Source: CAVUNY01 sp963843535 (GTDB taxonomy: Bacteria; Chloroflexota; Anaerolineae; Anaerolineales; Anaerolineaceae). Taken from it: a stretch of 64,000 nucleotides of DNA. The stretch is from NCBI GenBank assembly GCA_963843535.1, contig CAWJKU010000004.1, positions 682,001-746,000 on the forward strand, given 5' to 3'. The translations under genes were made by a program, and so were the position numbers. Under the pieces are notes generated by a model. The model did no database searches. It was not told where the DNA came from and was given only the letters and a program-made list of their open reading frames with translations. This document shows, one piece after another, positions 8,159 through 16,555 of the stretch (the stretch's first letter is position 1; every line of letters begins with the position of its first letter).

Positions 8159-8879
8159 CGTGGTCATTCTGGCAGCCGCTTTATTGTGCGCCTGCCAGCC
8201 AGAAATTCAAACTGCCCCACCTGTGCCGACTGTCAGCATCTGGCAGGTGCAGTATACCCCGGCAACTGCCTGGCTGGCGCCTCATTTCCAGGCTTGTGCC
8301 GCCGGGAAAAATGAAGCCAACCTTGTGGTCAGCGAACATGCCGCTCAAGCTTTAGATGTGCAAAACGCTGATTTCTCTTTTGAATGGGGTGAACGAAGCG
8401 ACCCTCCTGCTTTCGCGGCGATTATTGGCCAGGACCAACTGGCGGTAGTGGTTAACCCATCCAACCCAATTACCAGCCTGACCTTGGCAGAAATTCAAGG
8501 GGTTTTTTCCGGAAAGGAAGCCAGTTGGAGCCGGCTGGTCAAAGCCGATTGCGCCACATGTGGATCGGAATTTGAAGTTCCCATTCAGGTGTACGTGTAT
8601 GCACCGTCGTCAGAGATGCAGCTTGCCGCGGATTGGATTTCGGCCGGTCCGGAATCCATTCTGGCGCCCGATGCGGAGGCTGTGATCGCAGCCATATCTA
8701 AAGAACAATTCAGTATCGGTTTTGTGCCGGCGCGCTGGATTAATTCTTCTGTTAAAAAGGTGGAAATTGCGGGTGCTGGGCCGGATTTGCTCAACCGGCC
8801 GGTGCTGGCCATGGCGCCTGCCGAACCGCAAGGGGGTAAACGGGCCTGGTTGTTATGCCTCCAAGACCGGATAAAATAA
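8139..8879 (+). CDS. Lipoprotein with phosphate/anion periplasmic-binding-like fold
   Basis: A 246-aa protein with a short charged N-terminus, a hydrophobic stretch and cysteine near residue 18 (ALLCACQPE), consistent with a lipoprotein. The body resembles PstS/ModA-type type II substrate-binding proteins: VVVNPSNPITSLTLAEIQGVFSG near residues 105-128 matches the stretch in PstS-like proteins that follows the ligand site. No ABC permease or ATPase genes are adjacent, so a transporter role is not supported; it may be an orphan binding protein. It overlaps uppP by 20 bases. Confidence 0.65.
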   Translation: MLFSRISVVILAAALLCACQPEIQTAPPVPTVSIWQVQYTPATAWLAPHFQACAAGKNEANLVVSEHAAQALDVQNADFSFEWGERSDPPAFAAIIGQDQLAVVVNPSNPITSLTLAEIQGVFSGKEASWSRLVKADCATCGSEFEVPIQVYVYAPSSEMQLAADWISAGPESILAPDAEAVIAAISKEQFSIGFVPARWINSSVKKVEIAGAGPDLLNRPVLAMAPAEPQGGKRAWLLCLQDRIK

Positions 8880-8923
8880 GCAGCTTGCCGGGCTTGATCC
8901 ATGGGAAATTTTTCGAGGTAACA

Positions 8924-9124
8924 ATGGCGATAACTTTCATCCTGCGCAAACAGGAGATCATCTTAGAGGGAAACAAAACGTTAATGGTGAAAGAAGCGCT
9001 GCAGCAGCTGGGCTATTCGACTGAAACCCACCTGGTGGTTAAAGACGGCGAACTGCTCAATGAAAACGAGCCTTTACGCAATGGAGACCGGGTGAAACTG
9101 ATCGCGGTAATTTCCGGGGGATAG
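8924..9124 (+). CDS. ThiS/MoaD-like sulfur carrier protein
   Basis: A 66-aa ubiquitin-fold protein ending in the diagnostic GG, the C-terminus that is adenylated and thiocarboxylated in ThiS, MoaD and the tRNA-thiolation carriers. The start at ATG 8924 follows GAGGTA and removes a 23-residue extension that overlaps the previous gene. Four bases downstream begins the stump of a CTU1/NcsA/TtcA-like protein, so this carrier probably served tRNA 2-thiolation or a related sulfur transfer rather than thiamine synthesis. Whether it is still used with a partner elsewhere cannot be seen here. Confidence 0.75.
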   Translation: MAITFILRKQEIILEGNKTLMVKEALQQLGYSTETHLVVKDGELLNENEPLRNGDRVKLIAVISGG

Positions 9125-9128
9125 GCCC

Positions 9129-9251
9129 ATGCCAGCAATGTACTGCCACCGCTGCGGTCGAATGGCCGCCATTCGCATGAAGCAGCACCCTCTTCCCACA
9201 ATATATTCCTCAGCGATCAGGTCCTGCCGGATTTCCAGATCGACCACATGA
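9129..9251 (+). pseudogene. 5' remnant of a CTU1/NcsA/TtcA-like tRNA thiolation ATPase
   Basis: Starting 4 bases after the carrier gene, the frame reads MPAMYCHRCGRMAAIRMKQH, which resembles the N-terminal zinc finger (C-x-x-C-G-x-x-A-x-I) of the CTU1/NcsA family. Homology-like sequence stops at about 9195 and the remaining codons lie over the end of the convergent UbiB gene. The ATP-pyrophosphatase domain is absent, so most of the gene appears deleted. Assignment rests on about 20 residues. Confidence 0.5.
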
Positions 9252-10902
9252 TGTAAGCGCCGAAAGCCACAGAAAAAATGAAGGCAGCGCCAAATATGAT
9301 GCGGGTCACGTCTTCATATTGGGGCGGCATAAATATCTGCACGACCATACCCAGGGCGACAATGGTTGCTCCAATGATGATCGAGAGCGCCAGCCGGTTG
9401 GCCATCTTCTGCATCTGGGAAATGATATCCCGGAATCCCTCGTAATTGATATTGAACTCGAGCTGGCCTCTTTCCACCTGCTTCAGCAGGCGCGAAGCCT
9501 GGCGAGGTAAATTCAAACTAAGCTCAAGCCCATCCAGGGCCGATTTGCCCAGGCGCGGGATTAACTTCTGCGGTGAGCGCTGTTCTTGCCAGTAATGGAC
9601 CACGTATGGGGCGGCAAAATCGAGCATGCGAAAATCCGGGTACAGGGTCATGCTGATGCCTTCGTTGATGGTGGACATGCGGGCTAACATGGCTAATTCG
9701 CCCGGCATCTGCAGCCCATGGCGGTAAGCAATTTCCAGGATTTGGTTCAGCACCTGGGTGGCGGTTAAGAACTGTGCTGAACCGCCGATATAACTTTCAA
9801 AGATACGTTCCAGGTCCATCGATAACTGGCGCTGGCGAACAGGTTTGCGGGTAATACCGGCATCCATTAATTCGTCGACCAGGATCTCGGCATCTTTGGT
9901 GGCCATGGCGATGATCATCGTTAAAAGCGAATTTTTCATTGCGGCGGTCAGGCGGCCGACCATACCGAAATCCATCACCGCCAGGCTGGCGTCTGGCTGG
10001 ATAAAGAAATTGCCGGGGTGCGGATCTGCATGGAAGAAACCAAACTCGAAAAGCTGGCGCAGGGTAAACCGGCCGGCATTTTCAGCCACCTGGCGCATAT
10101 TGATCCCGGCTGCCTTCATTGCGTCAACATCATTGATCTTGATCCCATAAACCCGTTCCAGGGTAATGACCGCGTGGGTGGTCATTTCCCAAAATACATA
10201 AGGAATGTATACGGTGGGATCATCGCCAAAATTCTTCTTGAAGATGTTCGCATTTTGACCTTCGCGGATGTAATCCAGCTCGTTGCGCAGGCGATATGAA
10301 AACTCTTCCACAAATGCGTTCAGGTCGTACAGCTGGCCCATGTTCGTGTGGGTCATAATCCAATTGGCCATGGTTGCCAGAATTTCCAGGTCCTGATTCA
10401 TGGTTTTGGCAACATCGGGCCGGCGGATTTTAACCACCACCTTGATCCCGTTTTTCAGGCGACCGGCATAAACCTGGCCGATGGAAGCGGAAGCCAGCGG
10501 CTGGCGATCAAACTCCGAAAAGATTTCGGCTGCTGGCTTTCCTAATTCCTGGATGAGCACTTTTTCCATCGCTTCGAAAGGCAGCGGAGGCACTTCGTCT
10601 TGCAGTTTTCCTAGCTCCGAGATGTATACGGGCGGCAGCAGGTCGGGCCGGGTGGACAGCGCCTGGCCAAGCTTGATGAATGTGGCGCCCAGCTCATTAA
10701 AGGCCTCACGCAGATGCTCCGCTTGCTGGCGGTTGTTGCCGTCTGGGTCCTGACCATGCGGCTCTCGCCGGGCGGCGGCATTTGCCCCCATCTGTGAAAG
10801 AATCCATCCCCAACCGTGGCGCGTCAGCACAGAAACGACAGTTCGAGTTCTGCTGACCAGGCCGCGCCGCGGAAGCCAGGGAATCGAGAAAGCTTTATTC
10901 AT
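9217..10902 (-). CDS. ABC1/UbiB-family atypical kinase
   Basis: A 561-aa membrane-associated protein of the AarF/UbiB/ABC1 family, which supports isoprenoid-quinone or other lipid metabolism by an ATP-dependent mechanism that is not settled. Family marks are the KxGQ-type motif FIKLGQALSTRPDLLPP (about 75-91), the alanine-rich nucleotide loop LASASIGQVY, VVVKIRRP with the Lys, FFHADPHPGNFF with the catalytic-loop Asp and Asn, and MDFGMVGRL with the metal-binding Asp. Two C-terminal hydrophobic segments would anchor it. It starts inside the last 8 bases of hsp20, so the two are one transcription unit. Confidence 0.93.
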   Translation of the reverse strand: MNKAFSIPWLPRRGLVSRTRTVVSVLTRHGWGWILSQMGANAAARREPHGQDPDGNNRQQAEHLREAFNELGATFIKLGQALSTRPDLLPPVYISELGKLQDEVPPLPFEAMEKVLIQELGKPAAEIFSEFDRQPLASASIGQVYAGRLKNGIKVVVKIRRPDVAKTMNQDLEILATMANWIMTHTNMGQLYDLNAFVEEFSYRLRNELDYIREGQNANIFKKNFGDDPTVYIPYVFWEMTTHAVITLERVYGIKINDVDAMKAAGINMRQVAENAGRFTLRQLFEFGFFHADPHPGNFFIQPDASLAVMDFGMVGRLTAAMKNSLLTMIIAMATKDAEILVDELMDAGITRKPVRQRQLSMDLERIFESYIGGSAQFLTATQVLNQILEIAYRHGLQMPGELAMLARMSTINEGISMTLYPDFRMLDFAAPYVVHYWQEQRSPQKLIPRLGKSALDGLELSLNLPRQASRLLKQVERGQLEFNINYEGFRDIISQMQKMANRLALSIIIGATIVALGMVVQIFMPPQYEDVTRIIFGAAFIFSVAFGAYIMWSIWKSGRT

Positions 10903-11347
10903 TTACGATTTTTATATTCTTTGGCCGGACGGCATCGGCTTTGGGCAGGGTCAGGGTCAGCACGCCATCTTTTAACCGGGCTTCGCTGTGTTCTCCATCC
11001 ACTTCGACCGGCAGCGTCACCGAGCGGCTGAAGCTTGCAGCGCGCCGTTCGCGGCGCAAATAATTGGCGCCTTGAAATTCCTTACTTTCCTGCACGTCGC
11101 CCTTGATGGTAAGTGTATTGCCGGTAACGATGATGCTTACTTCTTCCGGCTTAACACCCGGCAGGTTCGTCTGGATAACCAGAGCCGGGCCTGTGTCAAG
11201 GATATCCAGGGGAATGACCACCGCAGCAACTGCAGACGGCATCAGGTCGCGGGGAAATACCCACCCCCCTTCAGCCATCTGGCGCAGCGCATCCCGGTAG
11301 GTATTAAATTCCACAAACGGATCGAAATTGAAGATAGCGTTTGCCAT
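10895..11347 (-). CDS. Hsp20/alpha-crystallin small heat-shock protein
   Basis: A 150-aa ATP-independent holdase chaperone. The alpha-crystallin domain covers about residues 45-140, with LPGVKPEEVSIIVTGNTLTI and the C-terminal signature DGVLTLTLPKAD, followed by an I-x-I/V-like tail. AGGAGG at 11353-11358 lies 5 bases before ATG 11347, so the upstream in-frame start at 11380 was rejected. It is transcribed with the UbiB-family gene and divergently from alr. Confidence 0.93.
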   Translation of the reverse strand: MANAIFNFDPFVEFNTYRDALRQMAEGGWVFPRDLMPSAVAAVVIPLDILDTGPALVIQTNLPGVKPEEVSIIVTGNTLTIKGDVQESKEFQGANYLRRERRAASFSRSVTLPVEVDGEHSEARLKDGVLTLTLPKADAVRPKNIKIVNE

Positions 11348-11467
11348 AGGAACCTCCTTTAGCACCTGGGCAATTATCACCTGACATTATTCTAGCCCAA
11401 AAATGCCAATCGAGACCATCGATTTGCCTGTTCTTCAGGACTCTACGCGTGTCACCGATGATAATGA

Positions 11468-11473
11468 TATACT
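11468..11473 (+). promoter_or_regulatory. Candidate -10 box of a leaderless alr transcript
   Basis: TATACT ends 7 bases before ATG 11481 and there is no ribosome site, consistent with transcription starting at the codon itself. This supports the shorter alr start. Confidence 0.4.
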
Positions 11474-11480
11474 AACCGCC

Positions 11481-12611
11481 ATGAATACGGTGGCATTATC
11501 GAACTGGCTGGAAATCGATCTGGCTGCGATTCGCAGCAATGTAAGTGAACTTGGCCGGTTAAGCGGCGTCAAGGTGATGGCGATTGTTAAGGCTAACGGC
11601 TATGGTCATGGGCTTATTCAAGCAGCGATAGCTGCTCTTCAGGGCGGCGCTGCCTGGCTGGGGGTGGCGCGAATTGAAGATGCGCTGGTTTTAAGAGAGG
11701 CAGGCATAACCCATCCGCTGCTGGTGACAGGTTACACCGCGCCTGTATGGGCAGCACAAGCAGCGCTTCACGAAATCAGCCTGACGATTTACGACCTTGA
11801 CCTGGCTGACGTATACGCCCAACAGGCCCGAAAAACTGGCCGGCGACTGAAAGTGCACGCCAAATTCGACTCAGGGATGGGCCGGTTAGGCACTTTTCCG
11901 GAAGAGGGGTTGGACTTCATGCAAAATCTGGCTCGGATCGCCGGCCTGGAAATTGATGGAATGTTCACCCATTTTGCCCGCTCCGATGAACCGGATGCTC
12001 CCACCACCAATTGGCAAAATCAGCGCTTTCAAAACCTGGTTGCCCAGGTGGAAAAAGCCGGCCTACGCCCGCCGCTGGTCCACGCCGCAAATTCGGCGGC
12101 AGCGCTTTATTTTCCGGATGCGCGCTTTGACCTGATACGCAGTGGGATTGCGATCTATGGGCTGCAGCCCTCCGCCGCAGCACCCCTGCCGGATACTTTT
12201 CGCCCAGCGTTAAGCTGGAAATCGCATCTCATCTCGGTGAAATATTTACCTGCGAATCACGGCGTTGGCTACGGTTACCGTTATACAACCCGGGCTCGTG
12301 AGATGATCGGGGTGGCAGCGGTGGGTTACTCGGATGGTTTCCGCCGGCGGGTAGGTAATTTTGCCCTGGTGGGTGGGAAACGCGTGCCTTTGGCGGGGGG
12401 AGTGTGCATGGACCAGATCATGCTGCAGCTGGACAGCGTTCCCGAGGCCAGGTTCGGCGATGAGGTGGTATTGATTGGCCGTCAGGGCGATGCTGTGATC
12501 ACCGCTGAGGAAATCGGCCTGGAATGGGGTACGGTGAATTATGATGTGGTTTGCGGGCTGCATGCTCGACTGCCGCGAGTATATCTGAATGAAAGTGATG
12601 AAATTATATGA
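11481..12611 (+). CDS. alr: Alanine racemase
   Basis: PLP-dependent enzyme that makes D-alanine for peptidoglycan. From ATG 11481 the protein is 376 aa, the usual length; the open frame extends to 11403 but would add 26 residues before the conserved NWLEIDLAAIR start. VMAIVKANGYGHG near residue 31 carries the PLP lysine, and GVGYGYRY near residue 260 the catalytic Tyr from the other subunit. It overlaps recJ by 4 bases (ATGA). Confidence 0.95.
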   Translation: MNTVALSNWLEIDLAAIRSNVSELGRLSGVKVMAIVKANGYGHGLIQAAIAALQGGAAWLGVARIEDALVLREAGITHPLLVTGYTAPVWAAQAALHEISLTIYDLDLADVYAQQARKTGRRLKVHAKFDSGMGRLGTFPEEGLDFMQNLARIAGLEIDGMFTHFARSDEPDAPTTNWQNQRFQNLVAQVEKAGLRPPLVHAANSAAALYFPDARFDLIRSGIAIYGLQPSAAAPLPDTFRPALSWKSHLISVKYLPANHGVGYGYRYTTRAREMIGVAAVGYSDGFRRRVGNFALVGGKRVPLAGGVCMDQIMLQLDSVPEARFGDEVVLIGRQGDAVITAEEIGLEWGTVNYDVVCGLHARLPRVYLNESDEII

Positions 12612-14320
12612 AACGTGATCTGAAGAAGAACTGGGAAATAGCGCCACCTATCACACCAGAAGCGGCGAGCCGATTATCGGCCTTCAACCCTATCATGCGC
12701 CAGCTGTTAATCAACCGGGGTGTCACGACTCAGGAACAGGCGGTGATATATCTGGACCACCAGGGTTCGCTGTATGATCCTTTCCAGTTAATTGGGATGG
12801 GAGCCGCGGTTGAGCGTATCGCAAAAGCCATCCAAACGGGAGAGAGAGTCGCGGTCTACGGGGATTACGATGTCGACGGGGTGACGGCAACCTCGCTGAT
12901 GGTTCAGGTTTTAAGGCAGTTAGGAGCCAACGTTGAGCCTTACATTCCGGATCGCTTTGAAGAAGGGTACGGTTTGAATAATGGAGCGCTGGATCTGCTG
13001 GCACAAGAAGAAGTCCGGTTAATCGTCACCGTAGACTGTGGGATTCGTTCGCTGATTGAAGCGGATCACGCCCTTACCCTGGGCCTGGATATGGTGATCA
13101 GCGACCATCATGAACCGAAGACAGAACTCCCAGCTGCCGTGGCAGTGATTAATCCCAAGCAGCCAGGCGATTCCTACCCTGAAAAGAACCTGGCGGGAGT
13201 CGGTCTGGCATATAAATTGGCCCAGGCGCTCTTCCAGACGCTCGCCGGAGATGCCGCCCAGGCGGATGCCTGGCTGGACCTGGTCGCCGTGGGAACTGTG
13301 GCGGATATCGTGCCCCTCAGCGGCGAAAACCGCGCTCTGGTAAAGGCGGGTATGGCGCTTCTGCGCCAGGGGAGACGGCAGGGGCTGCGATCCCTGGCGG
13401 GGGTGTCTGGTTTCACGGTGAATGACAATCTAACCGCGCGGGATATCGGTTTCATGCTGGGACCGCGGTTGAACGCGGCTGGACGGCTGGAATCGGCCAT
13501 GGCTGCCTTCGACCTGCTGATGGCTGAGGATCCCCTGGCGGCAGGGCCGCTGGCAATCCAGCTCGATGATCAGAACCGGCAGCGCCAGCAACTGACGCAG
13601 TTCATGCAGTCAGAGGCTGAGAACCTGTTTTTAGAAGAAGAAGCGGCCCCGCTTTTAATCTTTGCTTATAAACCCGAGTTCGATTTCAAATCGGCGGGCC
13701 TGGTGGGTTTGGTGGCTTCACGCCTGACGGAAGCCTATTACCGCCCCTCGATCGTGGCTTGCCAGGAAAATGGATTTATCCGGGCATCGTGCCGCAGCAT
13801 CCCGGAGTTTCACATCACCCAGGCATTGGACGAATGCTCCGATCTGTTGGTTCGCCACGGTGGGCATGCGATGGCTGCCGGGTTTACCGTACAGGAGGAA
13901 AACTTGTCTGGGTTGATCGCCAACCTGAATGTCATCGCCGAACGGGAATTAGCCCAGCGCGAGCTGCGCCCGATGCTGCATGCTGACCTTGAGCTGGCCC
14001 TGCGCGACCTGCGCCCGGAGCTTCTAACGGACCTGGATCGTCTTGAGCCGACTGGCCTCGGGAACCGCAGCGCGTATTTTGTCAGCCGCAACCTGCAGAT
14101 CAAGCGTGTGATTGTCATGGGACGTGAAAACCAGCATCTGAAACTTGTGGTCAGCGATGGACGCATCACCTATGACGCCGTCGCTTTTCGCATGGGCCAC
14201 CTGGCCAACCAGCTGCCGGTACAGATCGATTTGCTGTATGCCTTCGAGCGCAATTATTACAACGGGCGGGTCACTCTACAGTTGATGGTGCGCGATATCA
14301 AACCCTCCGGTGAAATGTAG
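12608..14320 (+). CDS. recJ: Single-stranded-DNA-specific exonuclease RecJ
   Basis: 5'-3' single-strand exonuclease of recombination and mismatch repair. The 570-aa protein has the DHH-family motifs: VYGDYDVDGVTAT near residue 83, VDCGI, and SDHHE near residue 165, then the DHHA1 domain with RASCRSIPEFHITQALDEC and GGHAMAAGFT, and a C-terminal OB fold. It is coupled to alr by a 4-base overlap. Confidence 0.95.
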   Translation: MKRDLKKNWEIAPPITPEAASRLSAFNPIMRQLLINRGVTTQEQAVIYLDHQGSLYDPFQLIGMGAAVERIAKAIQTGERVAVYGDYDVDGVTATSLMVQVLRQLGANVEPYIPDRFEEGYGLNNGALDLLAQEEVRLIVTVDCGIRSLIEADHALTLGLDMVISDHHEPKTELPAAVAVINPKQPGDSYPEKNLAGVGLAYKLAQALFQTLAGDAAQADAWLDLVAVGTVADIVPLSGENRALVKAGMALLRQGRRQGLRSLAGVSGFTVNDNLTARDIGFMLGPRLNAAGRLESAMAAFDLLMAEDPLAAGPLAIQLDDQNRQRQQLTQFMQSEAENLFLEEEAAPLLIFAYKPEFDFKSAGLVGLVASRLTEAYYRPSIVACQENGFIRASCRSIPEFHITQALDECSDLLVRHGGHAMAAGFTVQEENLSGLIANLNVIAERELAQRELRPMLHADLELALRDLRPELLTDLDRLEPTGLGNRSAYFVSRNLQIKRVIVMGRENQHLKLVVSDGRITYDAVAFRMGHLANQLPVQIDLLYAFERNYYNGRVTLQLMVRDIKPSGEM

Positions 14321-14405
14321 AGTACCGCTTGCATTTTCACGCGCGCATTGCATCTTTGTAATTTATATTTTATGCGCAGGAGCCATCTACCTTTATAGCC
14401 CATGC

Positions 14406-14411
14406 TATAAT
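14406..14411 (+). promoter_or_regulatory. Candidate -10 box for the AAA ATPase gene
   Basis: TATAAT sits 48 bases before the start of the ATPase gene in the gap after recJ. A matching -35 is not obvious. Confidence 0.35.
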
Positions 14412-14459
14412 GAATGATGGCTTAGCTTTCCATTAATTTCCTACTGCTGGAGGGAGTGC

Positions 14460-15809
14460 ATGACAAACCAGACACAAGCACCATCCAAATCCGGCGCCAG
14501 TCCGAGCGTACCTAAAAACACAGGTTATTTGCCGCCGCCGATCACCCGCATCGAAGATACGGGTTTATCCCAGCTCTGGCTGCAGGATTTAATTCTAAAA
14601 GTGCTCTATTTTCAGGGATATTTAACGGGTTTTCGCATCGCTGAAATAGTAGCTCTTCCATATTCTGGTTTGACTGACCATATTCTAGATGACCTCAAAA
14701 AGGAAAAAGCGATTGAAGTTCGCGGGTCTCAAATGGGTCTTGGAGAAGGGGCTTACCAATATGCGATCACCGGCGCGGGCATTGCCCGCGCGCGTGAGGC
14801 ATTGGAACGCAGCCAATATGCCGGCCCGGCGCCGGTTACGCTGGATGTTTATAATGACGCATTGAAACGCCAGAGTCGTCAACATACCATAGTTACCAGC
14901 CGGACAATGCGCCAGGTGTTGGGCAACTTGACACTGTCAGAAAAGATATTCCACCACCTTGGCCCGGCAGTTAATTCAGGCATGTCGATTTTCATCTACG
15001 GTCCGCCTGGCAATGGCAAAACCAGCATTGCGCGCGCGATTGGAAACCTGGTCGAAAGCCAGCCGTTATACATTCCCTACGCCCTGTACGCGGATGGACA
15101 GGTAATCAAACTGTATGATGAAGTCAATCAAAAGCTGGCGCCGGAGGACGAGGCTTATTCGGGCAGCACTACTGCTGAGCGCAGATCACAGCGGCACGAC
15201 CCGCGGTGGGTGAAAATCTGCCGGCCTTTCATCGTGGTAGGCGGCGAACTGACCCTGGCGGGATTGGACCTTGTGTTTGACGACGTCCACCGCTTTTATG
15301 AAGCTCCTTTCCAGCTTAAAGCCAACGGCGGCATATTATTAATCGATGATTTTGGCCGCCAGCAAGTGCGCCCGCGGGATCTGCTTAACCGCTGGATTGT
15401 CCCGCTGGAAAACCGGATTGATTACCTGACCCTGCATACCGGGCGCAAAATTGAGCTGGTTTTTGATGTGCTGGTAATTTTCTCAACCAACTTGCCGCCA
15501 AAAGACCTGGTGGATGAGGCTTTTTTGCGCCGCTTGCGGCATAAGATCGAGATCACCGACCCCTCTTTTGAAGAATACCGCGACATCTTCAAACGCGTGA
15601 GCGCCCAAAAGGGAGTCGCTTATAACGAGCAAATTCTGGCGTATTTGCTGCAGGAATGGTATGTCAAACGCAACCGCAAGCTGCGGGCTTCGCACCCGCG
15701 CGATCTGTGCGATCAGATATTGGACATTGCCTACTATCATGCCGTCGAGCCCGCCATGACCAAAGAATTGATCGACCAGGCAGCCGAATCCTATTTTGTT
15801 GAATTATGA
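14460..15809 (+). CDS. AAA+ ATPase with N-terminal winged-helix region
   Basis: A 449-aa cytosolic protein. Residues about 35-125 resemble a winged-helix unit (LILKVLYFQGYLTGFRIAEI, then HILDDLKKEKAIEVRG), followed by an AAA+ module with Walker A GPPGNGKTS near residue 181, Walker B GGILLIDDFG near 294, sensor FSTNLPP and an arginine-finger-like EAFLRRLRHKIE. It resembles the conserved group often annotated as ATPase with chaperone activity, whose role is unknown. GGAGG precedes the start by 7 bases. The last 4 bases overlap the GDPD gene, giving an apparent ATPase-GDPD-dehydratase operon without a clear common theme. Confidence 0.8.
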   Translation: MTNQTQAPSKSGASPSVPKNTGYLPPPITRIEDTGLSQLWLQDLILKVLYFQGYLTGFRIAEIVALPYSGLTDHILDDLKKEKAIEVRGSQMGLGEGAYQYAITGAGIARAREALERSQYAGPAPVTLDVYNDALKRQSRQHTIVTSRTMRQVLGNLTLSEKIFHHLGPAVNSGMSIFIYGPPGNGKTSIARAIGNLVESQPLYIPYALYADGQVIKLYDEVNQKLAPEDEAYSGSTTAERRSQRHDPRWVKICRPFIVVGGELTLAGLDLVFDDVHRFYEAPFQLKANGGILLIDDFGRQQVRPRDLLNRWIVPLENRIDYLTLHTGRKIELVFDVLVIFSTNLPPKDLVDEAFLRRLRHKIEITDPSFEEYRDIFKRVSAQKGVAYNEQILAYLLQEWYVKRNRKLRASHPRDLCDQILDIAYYHAVEPAMTKELIDQAAESYFVEL

Positions 15810-16555
15810 CCAAGTTTTTCCCGTTTCAAAAACCGCTGATTCTTGGACATCGCGGTGCCTGCGCGCGCGCCCCTGAAAATACACTGGCTGCCTTTCAGCT
15901 GGCGCTGGAGTGCGGCGCGGATGGAATCGAACTGGACGCGCGGCTGACGCGGGATAAAGCGGTGATGGTGCTGCACGATGCATCGGTAGATCGCGTAACG
16001 AACGGGCGCGGGCGGTTGGCCGCATTGACCCAGGTAGAAGTAGAACGTCTGGATGCCGGCAAACGATATGCTCCACGTTTTGAGGGTGAACGCATCCCGA
16101 CCCTGCGCAAAGTGTTTGAAACCTTTGGCGATCGCCCAATTTACGATCTGGAAATCAAGAATTTAGACGACCCATTGAATGCCCTGGAGGCCAGGGTGGC
16201 AGAACTGGTGCACTATTTTGACCTGGAAAAAAGGATGATCGTCACATCGTTCAACCCGCTGGCGGTGCGGTTTTTCAAGGAGAAATTCCCCCAGGCGCCG
16301 GTCGGGCTTTTATTATTGAACGGCAGAGCTGGACGGCTGGAAGATGATCTGCTGAGCGGCTGGGCGACTTCCGGTCTGGTAGGTTTATCCTCTCGAGAAT
16401 GCACTGATAGCTTTACAAGCCGCTATCAGGGACGAGAATTCCTGGTGTGGGGGGTGAAAGATACCGAAGAGGTGCGCCGGGTGGTGGATATGGGGGCCTC
16501 GGTCGTGGTGGCAGATGATCCCGCGATGGCGCGCGCCGCGCTGGAGGGACGATGA
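15806..16555 (+). CDS. Glycerophosphodiester phosphodiesterase
   Basis: Hydrolyses glycerophosphodiesters to glycerol-3-phosphate plus an alcohol. The 249-aa protein starts straight into the GDPD TIM barrel: GHRGACARAPENTLAAF holds the catalytic His/Arg and Glu, ELDARLTRD the metal-binding Glu and Asp, and VLHDAS the second His. No signal peptide is present, so it should act in the cytosol, like UgpQ. It overlaps both neighbours by 4 bases (ATGA), which points to translational coupling. Confidence 0.93.
   Translation: MTKFFPFQKPLILGHRGACARAPENTLAAFQLALECGADGIELDARLTRDKAVMVLHDASVDRVTNGRGRLAALTQVEVERLDAGKRYAPRFEGERIPTLRKVFETFGDRPIYDLEIKNLDDPLNALEARVAELVHYFDLEKRMIVTSFNPLAVRFFKEKFPQAPVGLLLLNGRAGRLEDDLLSGWATSGLVGLSSRECTDSFTSRYQGREFLVWGVKDTEEVRRVVDMGASVVVADDPAMARAALEGR

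Noticed and set aside
11403..11480. Longer alr start at 11403
   Set aside because: No ribosome site, non-conserved extra 26 residues, and a -10 box lies inside this stretch just before ATG 11481.
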